64,000 nucleotides of DNA, taken from NCBI GenBank assembly GCA_017408025.1, contig JAFQVJ010000044.1, forward strand, positions 92,657 through 156,656. The letters are read 5' to 3'. The number at the start of each line of letters is the position of its first letter. Within the stretch, counting starts at the first letter, position 1. A program made the translations under genes and the position numbers. This DNA comes from Lachnospiraceae bacterium (GTDB lineage Bacteria > Bacillota > Clostridia > Lachnospirales > Lachnospiraceae). Of this stretch, positions 8,171 to 17,339 are shown one piece after another. The notes beneath the pieces are model-generated. The model was not told the origin of the DNA, did no database searches, and worked only from the letters and a program-made list of their open reading frames with translations.

Positions 8171-8566
8171 CTATTCTTCTAATTCTGTTTCTACTTCCAC
8201 AGATTTTGAATTATCCGCTGTTATTACCTGATCAATCTTCTTAGACATATTAACACCATACTCGATAGACTGGTCTATCACAAATGTAATCTGCGGTGTA
8301 TTTCTAAGATTAATTGATGATGCAAGCTGTCTGCGAATATATCCTTCAGCGCTCTTAAGACCCTTAATAGTGTCCTGCTTTGCTTTGTCATCGCCTAGCA
8401 CTGAAATATATGCCTTGCAAAATTTCAAATCAGGAGTTACTTCGACTGCTACAACACTGGTCATAGGGCTGATTCTAGGATCTTTTATACCACTTCTGAT
8501 AATGTTGCCCAGCTCTCGCATAACCTCTGCATTAACTCTGACATTTTTTACACTGTTTTTTCTCAT
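8171..8566 (-). CDS. rbfA: 30S ribosome-binding factor A
   Basis: A 131-residue single KH-type protein needed for late 30S maturation. The family core is clear: MRKNSVKNVRVNAEVMRELG at the start, IKDPRISPMTSVVAVEVTPDL, and RRQLASSINLRNTPQITFVID. The ATG at 8566 matches the conserved N-terminus. A GTG 17 codons upstream would lie inside an intergenic hairpin and has no ribosome site. The protein has an acidic tail (VEVETELEE). It lies directly downstream of infB. Confidence 0.95.
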   Translation of the reverse strand: MRKNSVKNVRVNAEVMRELGNIIRSGIKDPRISPMTSVVAVEVTPDLKFCKAYISVLGDDKAKQDTIKGLKSAEGYIRRQLASSINLRNTPQITFVIDQSIEYGVNMSKKIDQVITADNSKSVEVETELEE

Positions 8567-8605
8567 CTGACTCTTTCCATCTTTCTTTTTAGCTACTCTT
8601 TTCAG

Positions 8606-8628
8606 CGAAATTTGCACAGCAAATTTCG
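8606..8628 (-). repeat. Perfect intercistronic hairpin between infB and rbfA
   Basis: CGAAATTTGC and GCAAATTTCG form a 10-bp perfect stem around a 3-base loop, starting four bases past the infB stop codon. It has no T-tract. It may be an mRNA processing or stability element, or a small palindromic repeat. Confidence 0.5.
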
Positions 8629-8631
8629 TTT

Positions 8632-10977
8632 TTATCGTGGCACCTCAACCATGATATACGCTTCTACTGTGTCAAGCTCCTGCAAGTCGTTAAAGCCTTC
8701 AAATACGAAACCACACTCATATCCTGCTTTAACCTCCTTCACGTCATCCTTAAATCTCTTGAGAGATGCGAGAGGTCCGTCAAATATTACATTTCCCTCT
8801 CTCATGATACGTGCCTTACAGCCTCTCTGGAATACACCGTCAAGGACGAATGAACCTGCGATGTTACCAACACCTGAAGCCTTAAATATCTGACGAATCT
8901 CAGCATGACCGATAACCTTCTCCTCGAAGATTGGATCAAGCATTCCCTTCATGGCAGCCTGAACATCCTCAATAGCCTGATAGATAACGCTGTAAAGTCT
9001 TACATCTACGCCCTCTCTATCAGCAGTATCCTTAGCTGCATTGTCAGGTCTTACATTAAATCCGATGATGATAGCATTTGATGCTGACGCAAGTATAACG
9101 TCTGACTCATTGATAGCACCTACACCACCATGGATAATCTTAACTGCAACTTCTTCATTTGAAAGCTTAACAAGACTTTGCTTAACAGCCTCTACAGAGC
9201 CCTGAACATCAGCCTTAACGATAATATTAAGCTCCTTAATATCACCTGTTTGCATCTGATTAAATAAATCATCCAGAGACATTCTGTTCTTAGCCTTAGA
9301 GCTTTCAATAAGCTTTTCCTTGCCTTCTGCGATAAATGTCTCTGCAAAGCTTCTTGCTTCCTTCTCATTCTTTGTAGCAACAAAGATTTCACCCGCATTT
9401 GGTACTGAATTGAGACCTAGTATCTCGACTGGTGTCGAAGGTGTAGCTGTCTGCACTCTCTCTCCACTATCAGCTATCATAGCTCTGATACGACCATAGC
9501 TTGAACCAACTGCAATAGTATCTCCTACCTTAAGTGTACCCTTCTGCACAAGAACTGTAGCAACTGTACCACGTCCCTTATCAAGCTTAGCTTCTATAAC
9601 AAGACCTCTTGCCTTACGGTTAACATTTGCTTTAAGTTCAAGCATCTCAGCAGTGAGAAGAATCATCTCAAGAAGCTGGTCGATACCTTCCTTTGTATGT
9701 GCTGATACAGGAACGAATACCGTATCTCCACCCCAGTCTTCTGCAACAAGCTCATACTCTGCAAGCTCCTGCTTAACCTTATCTATATTTGCACTTGGCT
9801 TATCAATCTTATTCACAGCAACTATAATGCTGATACCAGCTGCCTTAGCATGGTTGATTGCTTCTACAGTCTGTGGCATAACACCATCATCAGCAGCTAC
9901 AACTAAAACTGCAATGTCTGTTGACTGTGCACCACGCATACGCATAGCTGTGAACGCCTCATGTCCAGGTGTATCAAGGAATGTGATATCCTCACCATTA
10001 CACTTAACCATGTAAGCACCTATATGCTGTGTAATACCACCAGCCTCACCTGAAACTACATTCTTTGAACGTATCGCATCAAGAAGAGATGTCTTACCAT
10101 GGTCAACGTGACCCATGACACAGACAACAGGTGGTCTCTTTGTCATTGTTGTCTCATCCTCTTCTTCCTCTCTTAAGAGTTCTTCTATAGCGTCAACCTT
10201 CTCTTCAGGCTCTGCAATGATATCGTACTCTAACGCGATTTCCTCTGCTGTCTCGTAATCGATTTCCTGATTGATGCTAAACATCTTGCCCTGCATAAAG
10301 AGCTTTTTAATGATGGCTGATGCCTGCATCTTCATCTTATCAGCAAGCTCCTTGATTGTAAGGTAATCAGGAAGTGTGATTACCTTGATTTCCTCTTCCT
10401 TTGGCTCCTGCTTTACAGGTGGCTTCGGCTGATTATTCCCCTTGCCATTCTGCTTCCCCTGGAAGTTTTTATTGTTATTATTGTTTTTATTATTGTTTTT
10501 ATTAAAATTATTATTCTTGTTGTTATTTTTATTGTTCTTATTGTTTTTGTCACTATTCTGAGGATTAAACACCTGTGTTATGTGCTTTTTCTTATCCTGA
10601 TTTCTGTCCTGATTCTTGCTGTTATTATTGTTCTGATTCTGGTTATTCTGCTTCTTATCAGACTTATCATGCTTCTTAGGCTGACTATTTTGGTTATTGT
10701 TCTGATTATTTGAAGCATTTTCCTTCTTAGAGTCCTGCTTTTGCTCTGTTTTTTTCTCCTCTTTTTTAGGTTCAGCCTTTGAAGCTTCCTCCTTCTTAGG
10801 CTCAGCCTTTGGAGTATCTGCCTGACCCAAAGCTTTCTTTACAAGTGCTACTGCCTCTTCATCTATAGAACTCATGTGATTCTTTACTTCAACGCCGTTC
10901 TCTTTCAATATAGCTAATATATCTGCATTGTCTTTTTCTAACTGTTTTCCTAATTCATACACTCTGATTTTAGACAT
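8632..10977 (-). CDS. infB: Translation initiation factor IF-2
   Basis: A 781-residue GTPase that brings initiator fMet-tRNA to the 30S subunit. Layout: N-terminal IF2-N domain (about 1-52, [11 protein letters not shown]); a long low-complexity linker (about 53-200) that is first Lys/Glu-rich and then extremely Asn/Lys/Gln-rich; a second IF2-N-like domain ([14 protein letters not shown]); the G domain with [17 protein letters not shown] and NKIDK; and the C-terminal domains II-IV. The Asn-rich linker is encoded by AAT/AAC runs (about 10430-10740) and is likely length-variable between strains. The ATG follows GGAGG. It lies downstream of the L7Ae-like gene. Confidence 0.98.
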   Translation of the reverse strand: MSKIRVYELGKQLEKDNADILAILKENGVEVKNHMSSIDEEAVALVKKALGQADTPKAEPKKEEASKAEPKKEEKKTEQKQDSKKENASNNQNNNQNSQPKKHDKSDKKQNNQNQNNNNSKNQDRNQDKKKHITQVFNPQNSDKNNKNNKNNNKNNNFNKNNNKNNNNNKNFQGKQNGKGNNQPKPPVKQEPKEEEIKVITLPDYLTIKELADKMKMQASAIIKKLFMQGKMFSINQEIDYETAEEIALEYDIIAEPEEKVDAIEELLREEEEDETTMTKRPPVVCVMGHVDHGKTSLLDAIRSKNVVSGEAGGITQHIGAYMVKCNGEDITFLDTPGHEAFTAMRMRGAQSTDIAVLVVAADDGVMPQTVEAINHAKAAGISIIVAVNKIDKPSANIDKVKQELAEYELVAEDWGGDTVFVPVSAHTKEGIDQLLEMILLTAEMLELKANVNRKARGLVIEAKLDKGRGTVATVLVQKGTLKVGDTIAVGSSYGRIRAMIADSGERVQTATPSTPVEILGLNSVPNAGEIFVATKNEKEARSFAETFIAEGKEKLIESSKAKNRMSLDDLFNQMQTGDIKELNIIVKADVQGSVEAVKQSLVKLSNEEVAVKIIHGGVGAINESDVILASASNAIIIGFNVRPDNAAKDTADREGVDVRLYSVIYQAIEDVQAAMKGMLDPIFEEKVIGHAEIRQIFKASGVGNIAGSFVLDGVFQRGCKARIMREGNVIFDGPLASLKRFKDDVKEVKAGYECGFVFEGFNDLQELDTVEAYIMVEVPR

Positions 10978-11042
10978 CTAACTACCTCCGTTATATCTGC
11001 TCTACGCACGACCACGTTTTTTGATTTCTATATCTCCAATTT

Positions 11043-11375
11043 TTAAAATTCAATCTGAATATGGTTACCTGCAAGTGTTAACTGTTTCACTACTGCATCT
11101 GCCAGTCCTTTATCTGTCAATGCCAATGAGGCTCTGCATTCTTTCCCAATAAAATGTCCCAATGCTTCCTTCGTTCCATAAAAATATAATGGCACTTTGT
11201 AATAGTCACACATGTTTTTAAACATTTTTTTAGTGTTTTCAGACGCTTCTGTGGATACTATTACGAGAACTGCTTTCTTTTCCTTCACTGCCTTCTCCAC
11301 AGAAAACTCGCCGCTCACTGTCTTTCCAGCCTTTGTTGCTAAAGAAATCATTGATAAAACTTTATCCTGTTTCAT
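11043..11375 (-). CDS. L7Ae family RNA-binding protein (YlxQ-like)
   Basis: A 110-residue L7Ae/L30e/S12e-type protein. The N-terminus KVLSMISLATKAGKTVSGEF is typical of the YlxQ group, followed by VLVIVSTEASENTKKMF and the short KEALGHFIG segment. Such proteins bind kink-turn RNAs. The role of YlxQ between ylxR and infB is not well defined. ATG 11375 is chosen because AGGTGA precedes it and because it starts right after the ylxR stop codon. An in-frame GTG three codons earlier is less likely. Confidence 0.9.
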   Translation of the reverse strand: MKQDKVLSMISLATKAGKTVSGEFSVEKAVKEKKAVLVIVSTEASENTKKMFKNMCDYYKVPLYFYGTKEALGHFIGKECRASLALTDKGLADAVVKQLTLAGNHIQIEF

Positions 11376-11376
11376 G

Positions 11377-11643
11377 CTATTCACCTAATTCCTTTTTCAG
11401 TTCCTCGAAAATCTCTGCTGAAACCGCCACACCAAGAGATCTGTCTATGGCTTTGGTTTTCATCGCTCTCTTAAGACACTCTTCTGAGCGACAAATATAT
11501 GCACCTCTTCCATTCTGTCTCCCTGTCAAATCTATGATTATGTTGCCATCAACTGTCTTCAGCACACGTACCAGTTCTTTCTTTGATTTCATCTCGCCAC
11601 AACCAGTACATTTACGCATTGGAATCTTCTTAACTGCTCCCAT
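11377..11643 (-). CDS. rnpM: YlxR family protein, RNase P modulator
   Basis: An 88-residue protein. The family signature is clear: RKCTGCGEMKSKKELVRVLK, then TGRQNGRGAYICRSEECLKRA. Four cysteines are visible. In B. subtilis the homologue YlxR (RnpM) binds the RNase P RNA and modulates its activity. The ATG at 11643 is spaced well from AGGTGA; an in-frame GTG three codons upstream has poor spacing. It lies between nusA and the L7Ae-like gene in the conserved order. Confidence 0.92.
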   Translation of the reverse strand: MGAVKKIPMRKCTGCGEMKSKKELVRVLKTVDGNIIIDLTGRQNGRGAYICRSEECLKRAMKTKAIDRSLGVAVSAEIFEELKKELGE

Positions 11644-11681
11644 GTTAATCACCTGCTTTTTTATGTTTATCTATTTCGCTT

Positions 11682-12746
11682 TTATTCGTTGTCTGGAATA
11701 AAATCATCCATTTCTTTTGCCTGTGACTCGCTCTTTATGTCAATCTTAAATCCTGTAAGTCTTGCTGCAAGTCTTGCGTTCTGTCCTTCCTTACCGATTG
11801 CAAGTGAAAGCTGATAATCCGGAACAACGACTCTGGCTGTTTTTTCTTCATCATCTGCAATAACAGATACAACCTTTGCTGGACTAAGTGCATTCTCGAT
11901 GAGAATAGCTGGATTCTCACTCCAATTGATAATATCAATCTTCTCGCCTCTAAGTTCATCCACGATAGCATTTACTCTGGCACCATTTACACCTACGCAT
12001 GCTCCTACTGGATCTACGTTTGCATTGTGTGAACGAACAGAAATCTTACTTCTTGAACCAGCTTCTCTTGCAATATTTACAATCTCAACAACACCATCCT
12101 TAACCTCTGCAACTTCAGCTTCGAATAATCTCTTTACAAGTTCTGGATGAGTTCTGGACACAAGAATTCTTGGTCCCTTTGTACCTTCCTTAACTTCTAC
12201 AACATAAAGCTTAACTCTCTCATTTGGCATAAATACTTCACCCTTAACCTGCTCAGACTCATTTAAGATAGCGTCCGCTTTACCAAGGTTAATGCTGATA
12301 CTTCTATTATTTACTCTCTGAACGATACCTGTTACGATATCTCTTTCCTTACCGCTAAACTTTTCGACAATGGCTCTTCTCTCTTCTTCGCGAATCTTCT
12401 GAGTGATTATGTTCTTCGCATTTTGAGTTGCAATACGTCCAAATTCCTTTGACTTAATTTCAACATTTATAACATCACCGAGCTGATGCTTCTTGCTAAT
12501 CTCGTGAGCTGCGTCAACGTTAATCTGCGTAACTGGATCCTCTACTACTTCTACAACTTCCTTCTCTGCATATATATGATAATCGCCAGTCTCTCTATCA
12601 ATTGTAACTTTTACATTGTCTGCCTTTCCAAAATGATTCTTATACGCTGTGATAAGAGAATTTTCAATAGCTTCAAGCAATACTTCCTTGCTGATATCCT
12701 TCTCCTTCTCCAATACGTTTAATGCTTCGATAAGTTCCTTGTTCAT
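11682..12746 (-). CDS. nusA: Transcription elongation/termination factor NusA
   Basis: A 354-residue RNA polymerase-associated factor that affects pausing, termination and antitermination. The N-terminal RNAP-binding domain begins MNKELIEALNVLEKEKDISKE. It is followed by an S1 domain (GIVQRVNNRSISINLGKADAIL), KH1 (EAGSRSKISVRSHNANVDPVGACVG) and KH2 (DYQLSLAIGKEGQNARLAARLTG). It ends soon after KH2, as in other Firmicutes that lack the C-terminal acidic repeats. The ATG follows GGAGG. It is preceded by rimP. Confidence 0.98.
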   Translation of the reverse strand: MNKELIEALNVLEKEKDISKEVLLEAIENSLITAYKNHFGKADNVKVTIDRETGDYHIYAEKEVVEVVEDPVTQINVDAAHEISKKHQLGDVINVEIKSKEFGRIATQNAKNIITQKIREEERRAIVEKFSGKERDIVTGIVQRVNNRSISINLGKADAILNESEQVKGEVFMPNERVKLYVVEVKEGTKGPRILVSRTHPELVKRLFEAEVAEVKDGVVEIVNIAREAGSRSKISVRSHNANVDPVGACVGVNGARVNAIVDELRGEKIDIINWSENPAILIENALSPAKVVSVIADDEEKTARVVVPDYQLSLAIGKEGQNARLAARLTGFKIDIKSESQAKEMDDFIPDNE

Positions 12747-12773
12747 TTCTTTTTCCTCCTTAAATATATTTCA

Positions 12774-13238
12774 CTAAAAATCAAATGATAATCTAATAAG
12801 TGCCACGTTTGTTCTGTCAAATGTTACATCACTCTCGTCAATCAGAAGAACTATCTCCTCTTTAGAATATGACTTGAGCACTCCAGTGAATTCCTTTTGT
12901 CTGTCAATCGCTTTGTAAAGATGTATATCTACCTCTTTGCCAATGCTTCTTACAAAATCTTTTTCCTTCTTCAGAGGTCTGCCAAGTCCTGGCGAGCTAA
13001 CCTCCAGTATATATGAGTCTTCTATGAAATCTTCTACATCCAGCTTATCACTTAATGCACGGCTTACAACCTCACAGTCATCAACTGCTATGCCGCCTTC
13101 CTTATCTACATAGACTCTCAGATACCAGTTACCTGCTTCCTTCACGTATTCAACATCCACCAGTTCAAACTTGTTTGCTTCAATAATAGGTAAAACAAGC
13201 TGCTCTGTTCTCTGTTCATACTCTTCTCTTCTTGACAT
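12774..13238 (-). CDS. rimP: Ribosome maturation factor RimP
   Basis: A 154-residue protein needed for 30S maturation. The N-terminal half contains FELVDVEYVKEAGNWYLRVYVDKEGGI and DCEVVSRALSDKLD, and the SSPGLGRPLKKEKDF motif is diagnostic. The C-terminal half is an SH3-like barrel. The ATG follows GGAGG at 7 bases. It heads the rimP-nusA-ylxR block, just downstream of tRNA-Glu and its terminator. Confidence 0.97.
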   Translation of the reverse strand: MSRREEYEQRTEQLVLPIIEANKFELVDVEYVKEAGNWYLRVYVDKEGGIAVDDCEVVSRALSDKLDVEDFIEDSYILEVSSPGLGRPLKKEKDFVRSIGKEVDIHLYKAIDRQKEFTGVLKSYSKEEIVLLIDESDVTFDRTNVALIRLSFDF

Positions 13239-13270
13239 GAATGCACCTCCGTTTTGTTTTAGGTAAGCTA

Positions 13271-13307
13271 GTTATATAGGTAAGTTCTAAGAACATTCCC
13301 ATATAAC
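13271..13307. repeat. Degenerate copy (copy B) of the TATAGGAAAGTT palindrome family
   Basis: The arms GTTATATAGGTAAGTTC (13271-13287) and GAACATTCCCATATAAC (13291-13307) pair at 14 of 17 positions. They continue into CAATAAAAA as in copy E. The element sits directly at the T-tract of the tRNA-Glu terminator. Confidence 0.6.
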
Positions 13308-13310
13308 AAT

Positions 13311-13346
13311 AAAAAATCACCGAAAACTATCGTTTTCCGTGATTTT
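13311..13346 (-). terminator. Terminator downstream of tRNA-Glu
   Basis: On the minus strand AAATCAC, a G.G mismatch, then GAAAAC pair with GTTTTC and GTGATTT. The stem is followed by TTTTTTATTG. It begins five bases past the tRNA 3' end. Confidence 0.8.
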
Positions 13347-13350
13347 CTAG

Positions 13351-13422
13351 CAGCTAATAGGGGAATCGAACCCCTGTTTCCGCCGTGAGAGGGCGGCGTC
13401 TTAACCCCTTGACCAATTAGCC
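13351..13422 (-). tRNA. tRNA-Glu (anticodon CTC)
   Basis: The 72-base minus-strand sequence folds as a tRNA. The acceptor stem pairs GGCTAAT with ATTAGCT. The anticodon stem pairs CCGCC with GGCGG around the loop CTCTCAC, giving the anticodon CTC. The T-arm is AGGGG-TTCGATT-CCCCT. The discriminator is G. No CCA is encoded, so it must be added after transcription. Confidence 0.95.
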
Positions 13423-13538
13423 ATCCGAGTTTATTTTTTTGTGCTCTCTCGTGAGCACTTTGGTAGTATACATGATGATTTAAAAAAATGCAAGCATTTT
13501 TTTTAAAAAATTTGAATTTTTTTATGCTTATCTTGTTT

Positions 13539-14678
13539 TTACTCATTATATGCCATATCTTCCAGCAACCAGCTATCTCCCTGCTTTCTGATAAGCAATG
13601 TAAACTTGATGAATTCATTTACTGGTTTTCCAGATACTTTTTTCTCTATCTCATATACTACATCACAGTAAAATAGCTCATCCGACACCTTATGGATATT
13701 ATCCACAAGCTTTGATGTATATTCAATAGTAGATGGTTTCCTTGTATACACTACCGAGTCATCTGCTCTCTTAATCGCAGATGACGCTGCACTTCCGCTT
13801 ACTGTATATGCTAGCATCTGATCCATAGTTGACCATCTATTAGTATACAACACATATGCCTGCACTATAGCATCTGCGTATGTTGTACATTGCTCCACCG
13901 TAGCCTCATCCGGTCTGCTTACATACTCCCGCACGCCTTCATTTTCCACATATAATATCTCATTACCAGTTTCATCCAACACTTTTATGTCATCAGCATT
14001 TATTAGACCTGAAAGCTTGTATGTAAATAGCTTTTCCTCTTCTCCTGCAAGCTCAACTACTCTGTCATAAATATTGGATACAATAGTTGATTCCTCTGTA
14101 ATATACTTTTCTTCCACTGCTGCATCATCCACATATACACTCATACCATTTTCAACAGTGAGCTCTACCGTATCAACATATTCTATACTAGCGTCTACGG
14201 ACGCACCACTTATTTTCCATGTGTTGAATCCAAACTCGTCTATGGAACCTGATGTCAATGTAACAGTTGCTATAACCTCATCGCCAGCTTTTATATCATA
14301 CACAGGTCTGTTTTCCAGATAGTTTCCCTCATTTTTCTCATAGGATATATTATCGAAATCCAGTGAACTCAACTTATACTCTACCAACTGTTCATCAGTA
14401 TAATACAAGTTATCTTCATCAATATTTTCCAATAACAATTGCTTATGAAAATCTCTCGTATACTGCTTTACATATTCGTCTATACACAATGTATTTCCCT
14501 GCTCTGCACGTTCTTTTGCTTCCGCATATCTTGTGTCATAGTCTGTCTGATAATCCTTCAATGCTCCCCATTCCCATACAAGCAATACAATAACTGCGAT
14601 AATGAGCAGTACTGAATATACGACCATAAATTTAAAGAATATAGTAGTCTTTTTTAATTTTTCCCACACTTTCTTCAT
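13539..14678 (-). CDS. Membrane-anchored protein of unknown function
   Basis: A protein of 379 residues with a basic N-terminus (MKKVWEKLKK), one transmembrane segment (about residues 15-38, ending in a tryptophan-rich EW) and a large extracytoplasmic domain rich in Asp/Glu/Tyr. No catalytic motif or named family is recognised. The middle part has repeated short beta-like segments, and the C-terminal 100 residues (FYCDVVYEIEKK to SWLLEDMAYNE) resemble an NTF2-like fold, which is a guess. ATG 14678 lies three bases after the stop codon of the phosphodiester glycosidase gene, and the GGAGG just before that stop can serve it. The pair is surely co-transcribed, so a cell-envelope role is likely. 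Confidence 0.75.
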   Translation of the reverse strand: MKKVWEKLKKTTIFFKFMVVYSVLLIIAVIVLLVWEWGALKDYQTDYDTRYAEAKERAEQGNTLCIDEYVKQYTRDFHKQLLLENIDEDNLYYTDEQLVEYKLSSLDFDNISYEKNEGNYLENRPVYDIKAGDEVIATVTLTSGSIDEFGFNTWKISGASVDASIEYVDTVELTVENGMSVYVDDAAVEEKYITEESTIVSNIYDRVVELAGEEEKLFTYKLSGLINADDIKVLDETGNEILYVENEGVREYVSRPDEATVEQCTTYADAIVQAYVLYTNRWSTMDQMLAYTVSGSAASSAIKRADDSVVYTRKPSTIEYTSKLVDNIHKVSDELFYCDVVYEIEKKVSGKPVNEFIKFTLLIRKQGDSWLLEDMAYNE

Positions 14679-14680
14679 AA

Positions 14681-15724
14681 CTATTCTTCTAACCTCCTTA
14701 TAAGGATAGTTGTAGGAATCTTTCTCATGCCTACAAGGGATGCACTTGAATTTAGACACTCATCATTATAATACATAGATGATGAACTACCTCCATCAAG
14801 ATTTGCCGCATTTACAGCACCAAATTCTAGCATAATATTTATCAAATCTCTCTGATTAGCACCGAGGCTTGAAGTTTGTCTTCCATCAATAACCAAAAGC
14901 AACATAGCTCCATCTGCTCTCTGTCCGATAGCCGTTCTAGGATTAAGACCACCGCCAGTTCCACCTACATTTGTAGATTTCCCATTGACAACAAGAATTG
15001 GTCCAAAGCTTACCGCATCTCTAACTCCCATATCAAGAGCCTTCTGAGCAGTCATATTTCCAACTACGAGGATATTTTCGTTGGTTATACCTATCACTTC
15101 ATATTTAGAGTTAAGATTGCCCCATTTGAGTTCGCCTTCCGATATAACAAGTCCCTCCGGTATGGCTCCTGAACCACTACCTCCTGCATCTTCAAATCCA
15201 CCAGCATTTGTTCCGCCTATAGCGTCATACTCATCTATAAATTCAAGGACCGTCTTGCCACTACCAGAGCCATAGCTATCAAGTGCGCCAACAAATACCC
15301 TTGATGGGTCCTCAACAATCATCATCATACCTCTGTATGTAGCACCTATAACAGTCTCAAATCTTACACCATCAACAAATTCTTCTTTGTATTCATTTTC
15401 ATCCTGTCCATGGTCTGACTGTTCTCCGCTTTCATCCTTATCATCTTTCTTAATTACGACTATAGATGTATCTGTGATATCGTCAGTTTTTTGAACCGTG
15501 TTTCTGTCTTTGATTTCCTGTATCTCTTCCTCAGAACAATAAATATCTGCTAAAAATCCTCCTGCACTGGACTCTTTAACTGAAAGAACAAACAAATCCT
15601 TCGCCAACGGCGATGGACCATTAACCAATATCCACATAACCGAGTACACACCTATCAGTAAAATTACCAGTGTAATACCCACAAATATAAGAAATCTTCT
15701 CAGATATTTCAAAAATCTTTTCAT
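14681..15724 (-). CDS. Phosphodiester glycosidase family protein (NAGPA-like domain), membrane-anchored
   Basis: A 347-residue protein. One N-terminal transmembrane segment (about residues 12-34) is followed by an acidic linker and a C-terminal NAGPA domain (about 120-345). The family landmarks are GGTNAGGFEDAGG, AVSFGPILVVNG, NPRTAIGQRADG, LLLVIDGRQ, AANLDGGSSSSMYY and the C-terminal KIPTTILIRR. Members cleave sugar phosphodiesters, for example on wall polymers or exopolysaccharide; the substrate here is unknown. The active domain faces outside the cell. The ATG at 15724 follows GAGGT. A strong promoter lies 60 bases upstream. Confidence 0.88.
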   Translation of the reverse strand: MKRFLKYLRRFLIFVGITLVILLIGVYSVMWILVNGPSPLAKDLFVLSVKESSAGGFLADIYCSEEEIQEIKDRNTVQKTDDITDTSIVVIKKDDKDESGEQSDHGQDENEYKEEFVDGVRFETVIGATYRGMMMIVEDPSRVFVGALDSYGSGSGKTVLEFIDEYDAIGGTNAGGFEDAGGSGSGAIPEGLVISEGELKWGNLNSKYEVIGITNENILVVGNMTAQKALDMGVRDAVSFGPILVVNGKSTNVGGTGGGLNPRTAIGQRADGAMLLLVIDGRQTSSLGANQRDLINIMLEFGAVNAANLDGGSSSSMYYNDECLNSSASLVGMRKIPTTILIRRLEE

Positions 15725-15784
15725 AATGGTACCTCAAAACAATACTGTCTTCTTTATCTTGATTTCCTTGTAACCAACCACACA

Positions 15785-15813
15785 ATTATCTCAAATTGCA
15801 ATTTAAAAGTCAA
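15785..15813 (-). promoter_or_regulatory. Promoter of the phosphodiester glycosidase operon
   Basis: Minus strand TTGACT (15808-15813), 17-base spacer, GATAAT (15785-15790). The +1 would fall about 55 bases before the start codon. Confidence 0.7.
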
Positions 15814-15869
15814 TAAACATTAACTATTACGCATGAGAGAGACTTGGGATTCTAAGCTTGTCTTTTTCC

Positions 15870-15897
15870 ATTATATCAAAAGCCTCTCCTTTAACAA
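15870..15897 (-). promoter_or_regulatory. Possible second, upstream promoter
   Basis: Minus strand TTGTTA (15892-15897), 16-base spacer, perfect TATAAT (15870-15875). It lies further upstream than the promoter at 15785. The rest of the 257-base gap holds nothing else recognisable. Confidence 0.45.
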
Positions 15898-15981
15898 AAA
15901 ATGTACAATCTTCCTCCAAGCACTATATAAGTATTACACTGTGAACATTGTAGCACAAGGTACTTTCCCTGACAATTCTTT

Positions 15982-17223
15982 CTACTCCACTTCAAAGGAG
16001 TCACAATACTCCAATACACTCATGGAAACATCACAAATCGGGTATCTTCTCAAATCATGCATATGGTCTGGCTGATTGTACATATAACCTGTGCTCTTAT
16101 TAAAGTAAGCCCATTCTACCACATTTTCATCCCACAACGCATCACAATGGTAATAAACACCATCGATCTTTACTATATTCCATGCGTGAGTGTCACTATT
16201 GCAACAATATGCATCAAGTCCTGCATGATTTGCAAGCAACGCAAACATTTCTGCATAATCTCCACACACTCCCCGACCATTCATTATTCCATCATATCCA
16301 TAAACAGAACCATCCCTTGGCGATTCATCATAATACATATTATCCTTTACATACTTATATATTATCTTCTCTAATTCCAATTCAGACAATTCATCTGGGA
16401 ATGAAGCTACTATTTCCTTAGCTCTATTTTCCACTTCCAGTGCTTGCTCATAAGTTCCCTGTGCCCCTTGATTGTACGCAGCAATCAATGATGTACAGTC
16501 CTTTATAGTGTTATAATCAATTATGCAATTGCTTTCTATACACAAAGTCTCAAGATTTTTTGCATCTTTTAACGGTTCTATACTTTTTATTAAATTACAA
16601 TTAAGGTCTACAAACTTAATGTTCGGTATATTAGCTATTGGTGATACATCCTCTATCATATTACCACTTAAATATAAAGACTCAAGATTTCCGCACTTGG
16701 AAAAATCTGAAATTTCCTTGATATAGCCATTCGACACATCGATACATTTTATATGTTTAAGCGTTGCCATTTCACTTATATCCGAGATATAGTTACTGCC
16801 AATATGAATCTCCTCAAGATTGGTAAGAAAAGATATACCCTTTATGGATGTAATCACATCATCCCACGTTGCAAGGTATGTGACTCTTTCCAAATCACTG
16901 TATGTAAGTACCTCATTAGCACCATATCCCAATTCCCTTCTGATGGCACTTGCTAAGGTTGAATCAATTTCTATACCTGATTCTACATTTTTATCAGCTT
17001 CAAATCCAGGTGCATCAGCTATCATATAATCATCTTCAGTTGTTTCCTGGACATCCTCCGTGCCAATATAATTTGAAGTCGTCATATCAACACTTTCTGT
17101 AGCACTCTTTGATATACTCTCTTTGTTCTCCTTTGCGCCAATGTCATCATCTTTGTTGCACGCACTAAACAAAACAATGCTACCTATAACCATAGCACAC
17201 ACCATTTTCATAGATTTTCTCAT
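15982..17223 (-). CDS. Lipoprotein with leucine-rich repeats and a transglutaminase-like domain
   Basis: A 413-residue protein. The signal peptide ends in a lipobox (IVLFSAC, Cys about residue 22), so the protein is anchored to the outer face of the membrane. An acidic Ser/Thr linker is followed by about five internalin-type leucine-rich repeats (about 115-235: LTNLEEIHIGSNYISDIS, KCGNLESLYLSGNMIEDVS, IPNIKFVDLNCNLIKSIE). A transglutaminase-like domain follows (about 255-400) with the probable triad GVCGDYA (Cys), THAWN (His) and CDALWD (Asp). The combination suggests peptide or protein processing, cross-linking or binding at the surface. ATG 17223 is well spaced from GGAGG. No clear promoter is seen in the 116 bases upstream. 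Confidence 0.85.
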   Translation of the reverse strand: MRKSMKMVCAMVIGSIVLFSACNKDDDIGAKENKESISKSATESVDMTTSNYIGTEDVQETTEDDYMIADAPGFEADKNVESGIEIDSTLASAIRRELGYGANEVLTYSDLERVTYLATWDDVITSIKGISFLTNLEEIHIGSNYISDISEMATLKHIKCIDVSNGYIKEISDFSKCGNLESLYLSGNMIEDVSPIANIPNIKFVDLNCNLIKSIEPLKDAKNLETLCIESNCIIDYNTIKDCTSLIAAYNQGAQGTYEQALEVENRAKEIVASFPDELSELELEKIIYKYVKDNMYYDESPRDGSVYGYDGIMNGRGVCGDYAEMFALLANHAGLDAYCCNSDTHAWNIVKIDGVYYHCDALWDENVVEWAYFNKSTGYMYNQPDHMHDLRRYPICDVSMSVLEYCDSFEVE

Positions 17224-17339
17224 AACCACTACCTCCAGTTTGCCTCTAAGTTCAAATTCGTTAAACTAATGACAACTACATTGCTATACACTCCCATTCG
17301 CCAACAGACATTTTACAATCTGTTTTACCTCACTATAAA

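Noticed and set aside
10430-10740. Nucleotide repeat region in infB as a separate element
   Set aside because: It is the Asn/Lys/Gln-rich linker of IF-2, in frame and typical for the family.
15833-16075. A possible 80-codon plus-strand gene in the gap before the phosphodiester glycosidase operon
   Set aside because: It runs into the LRR lipoprotein gene, has no convincing ribosome site and no family.
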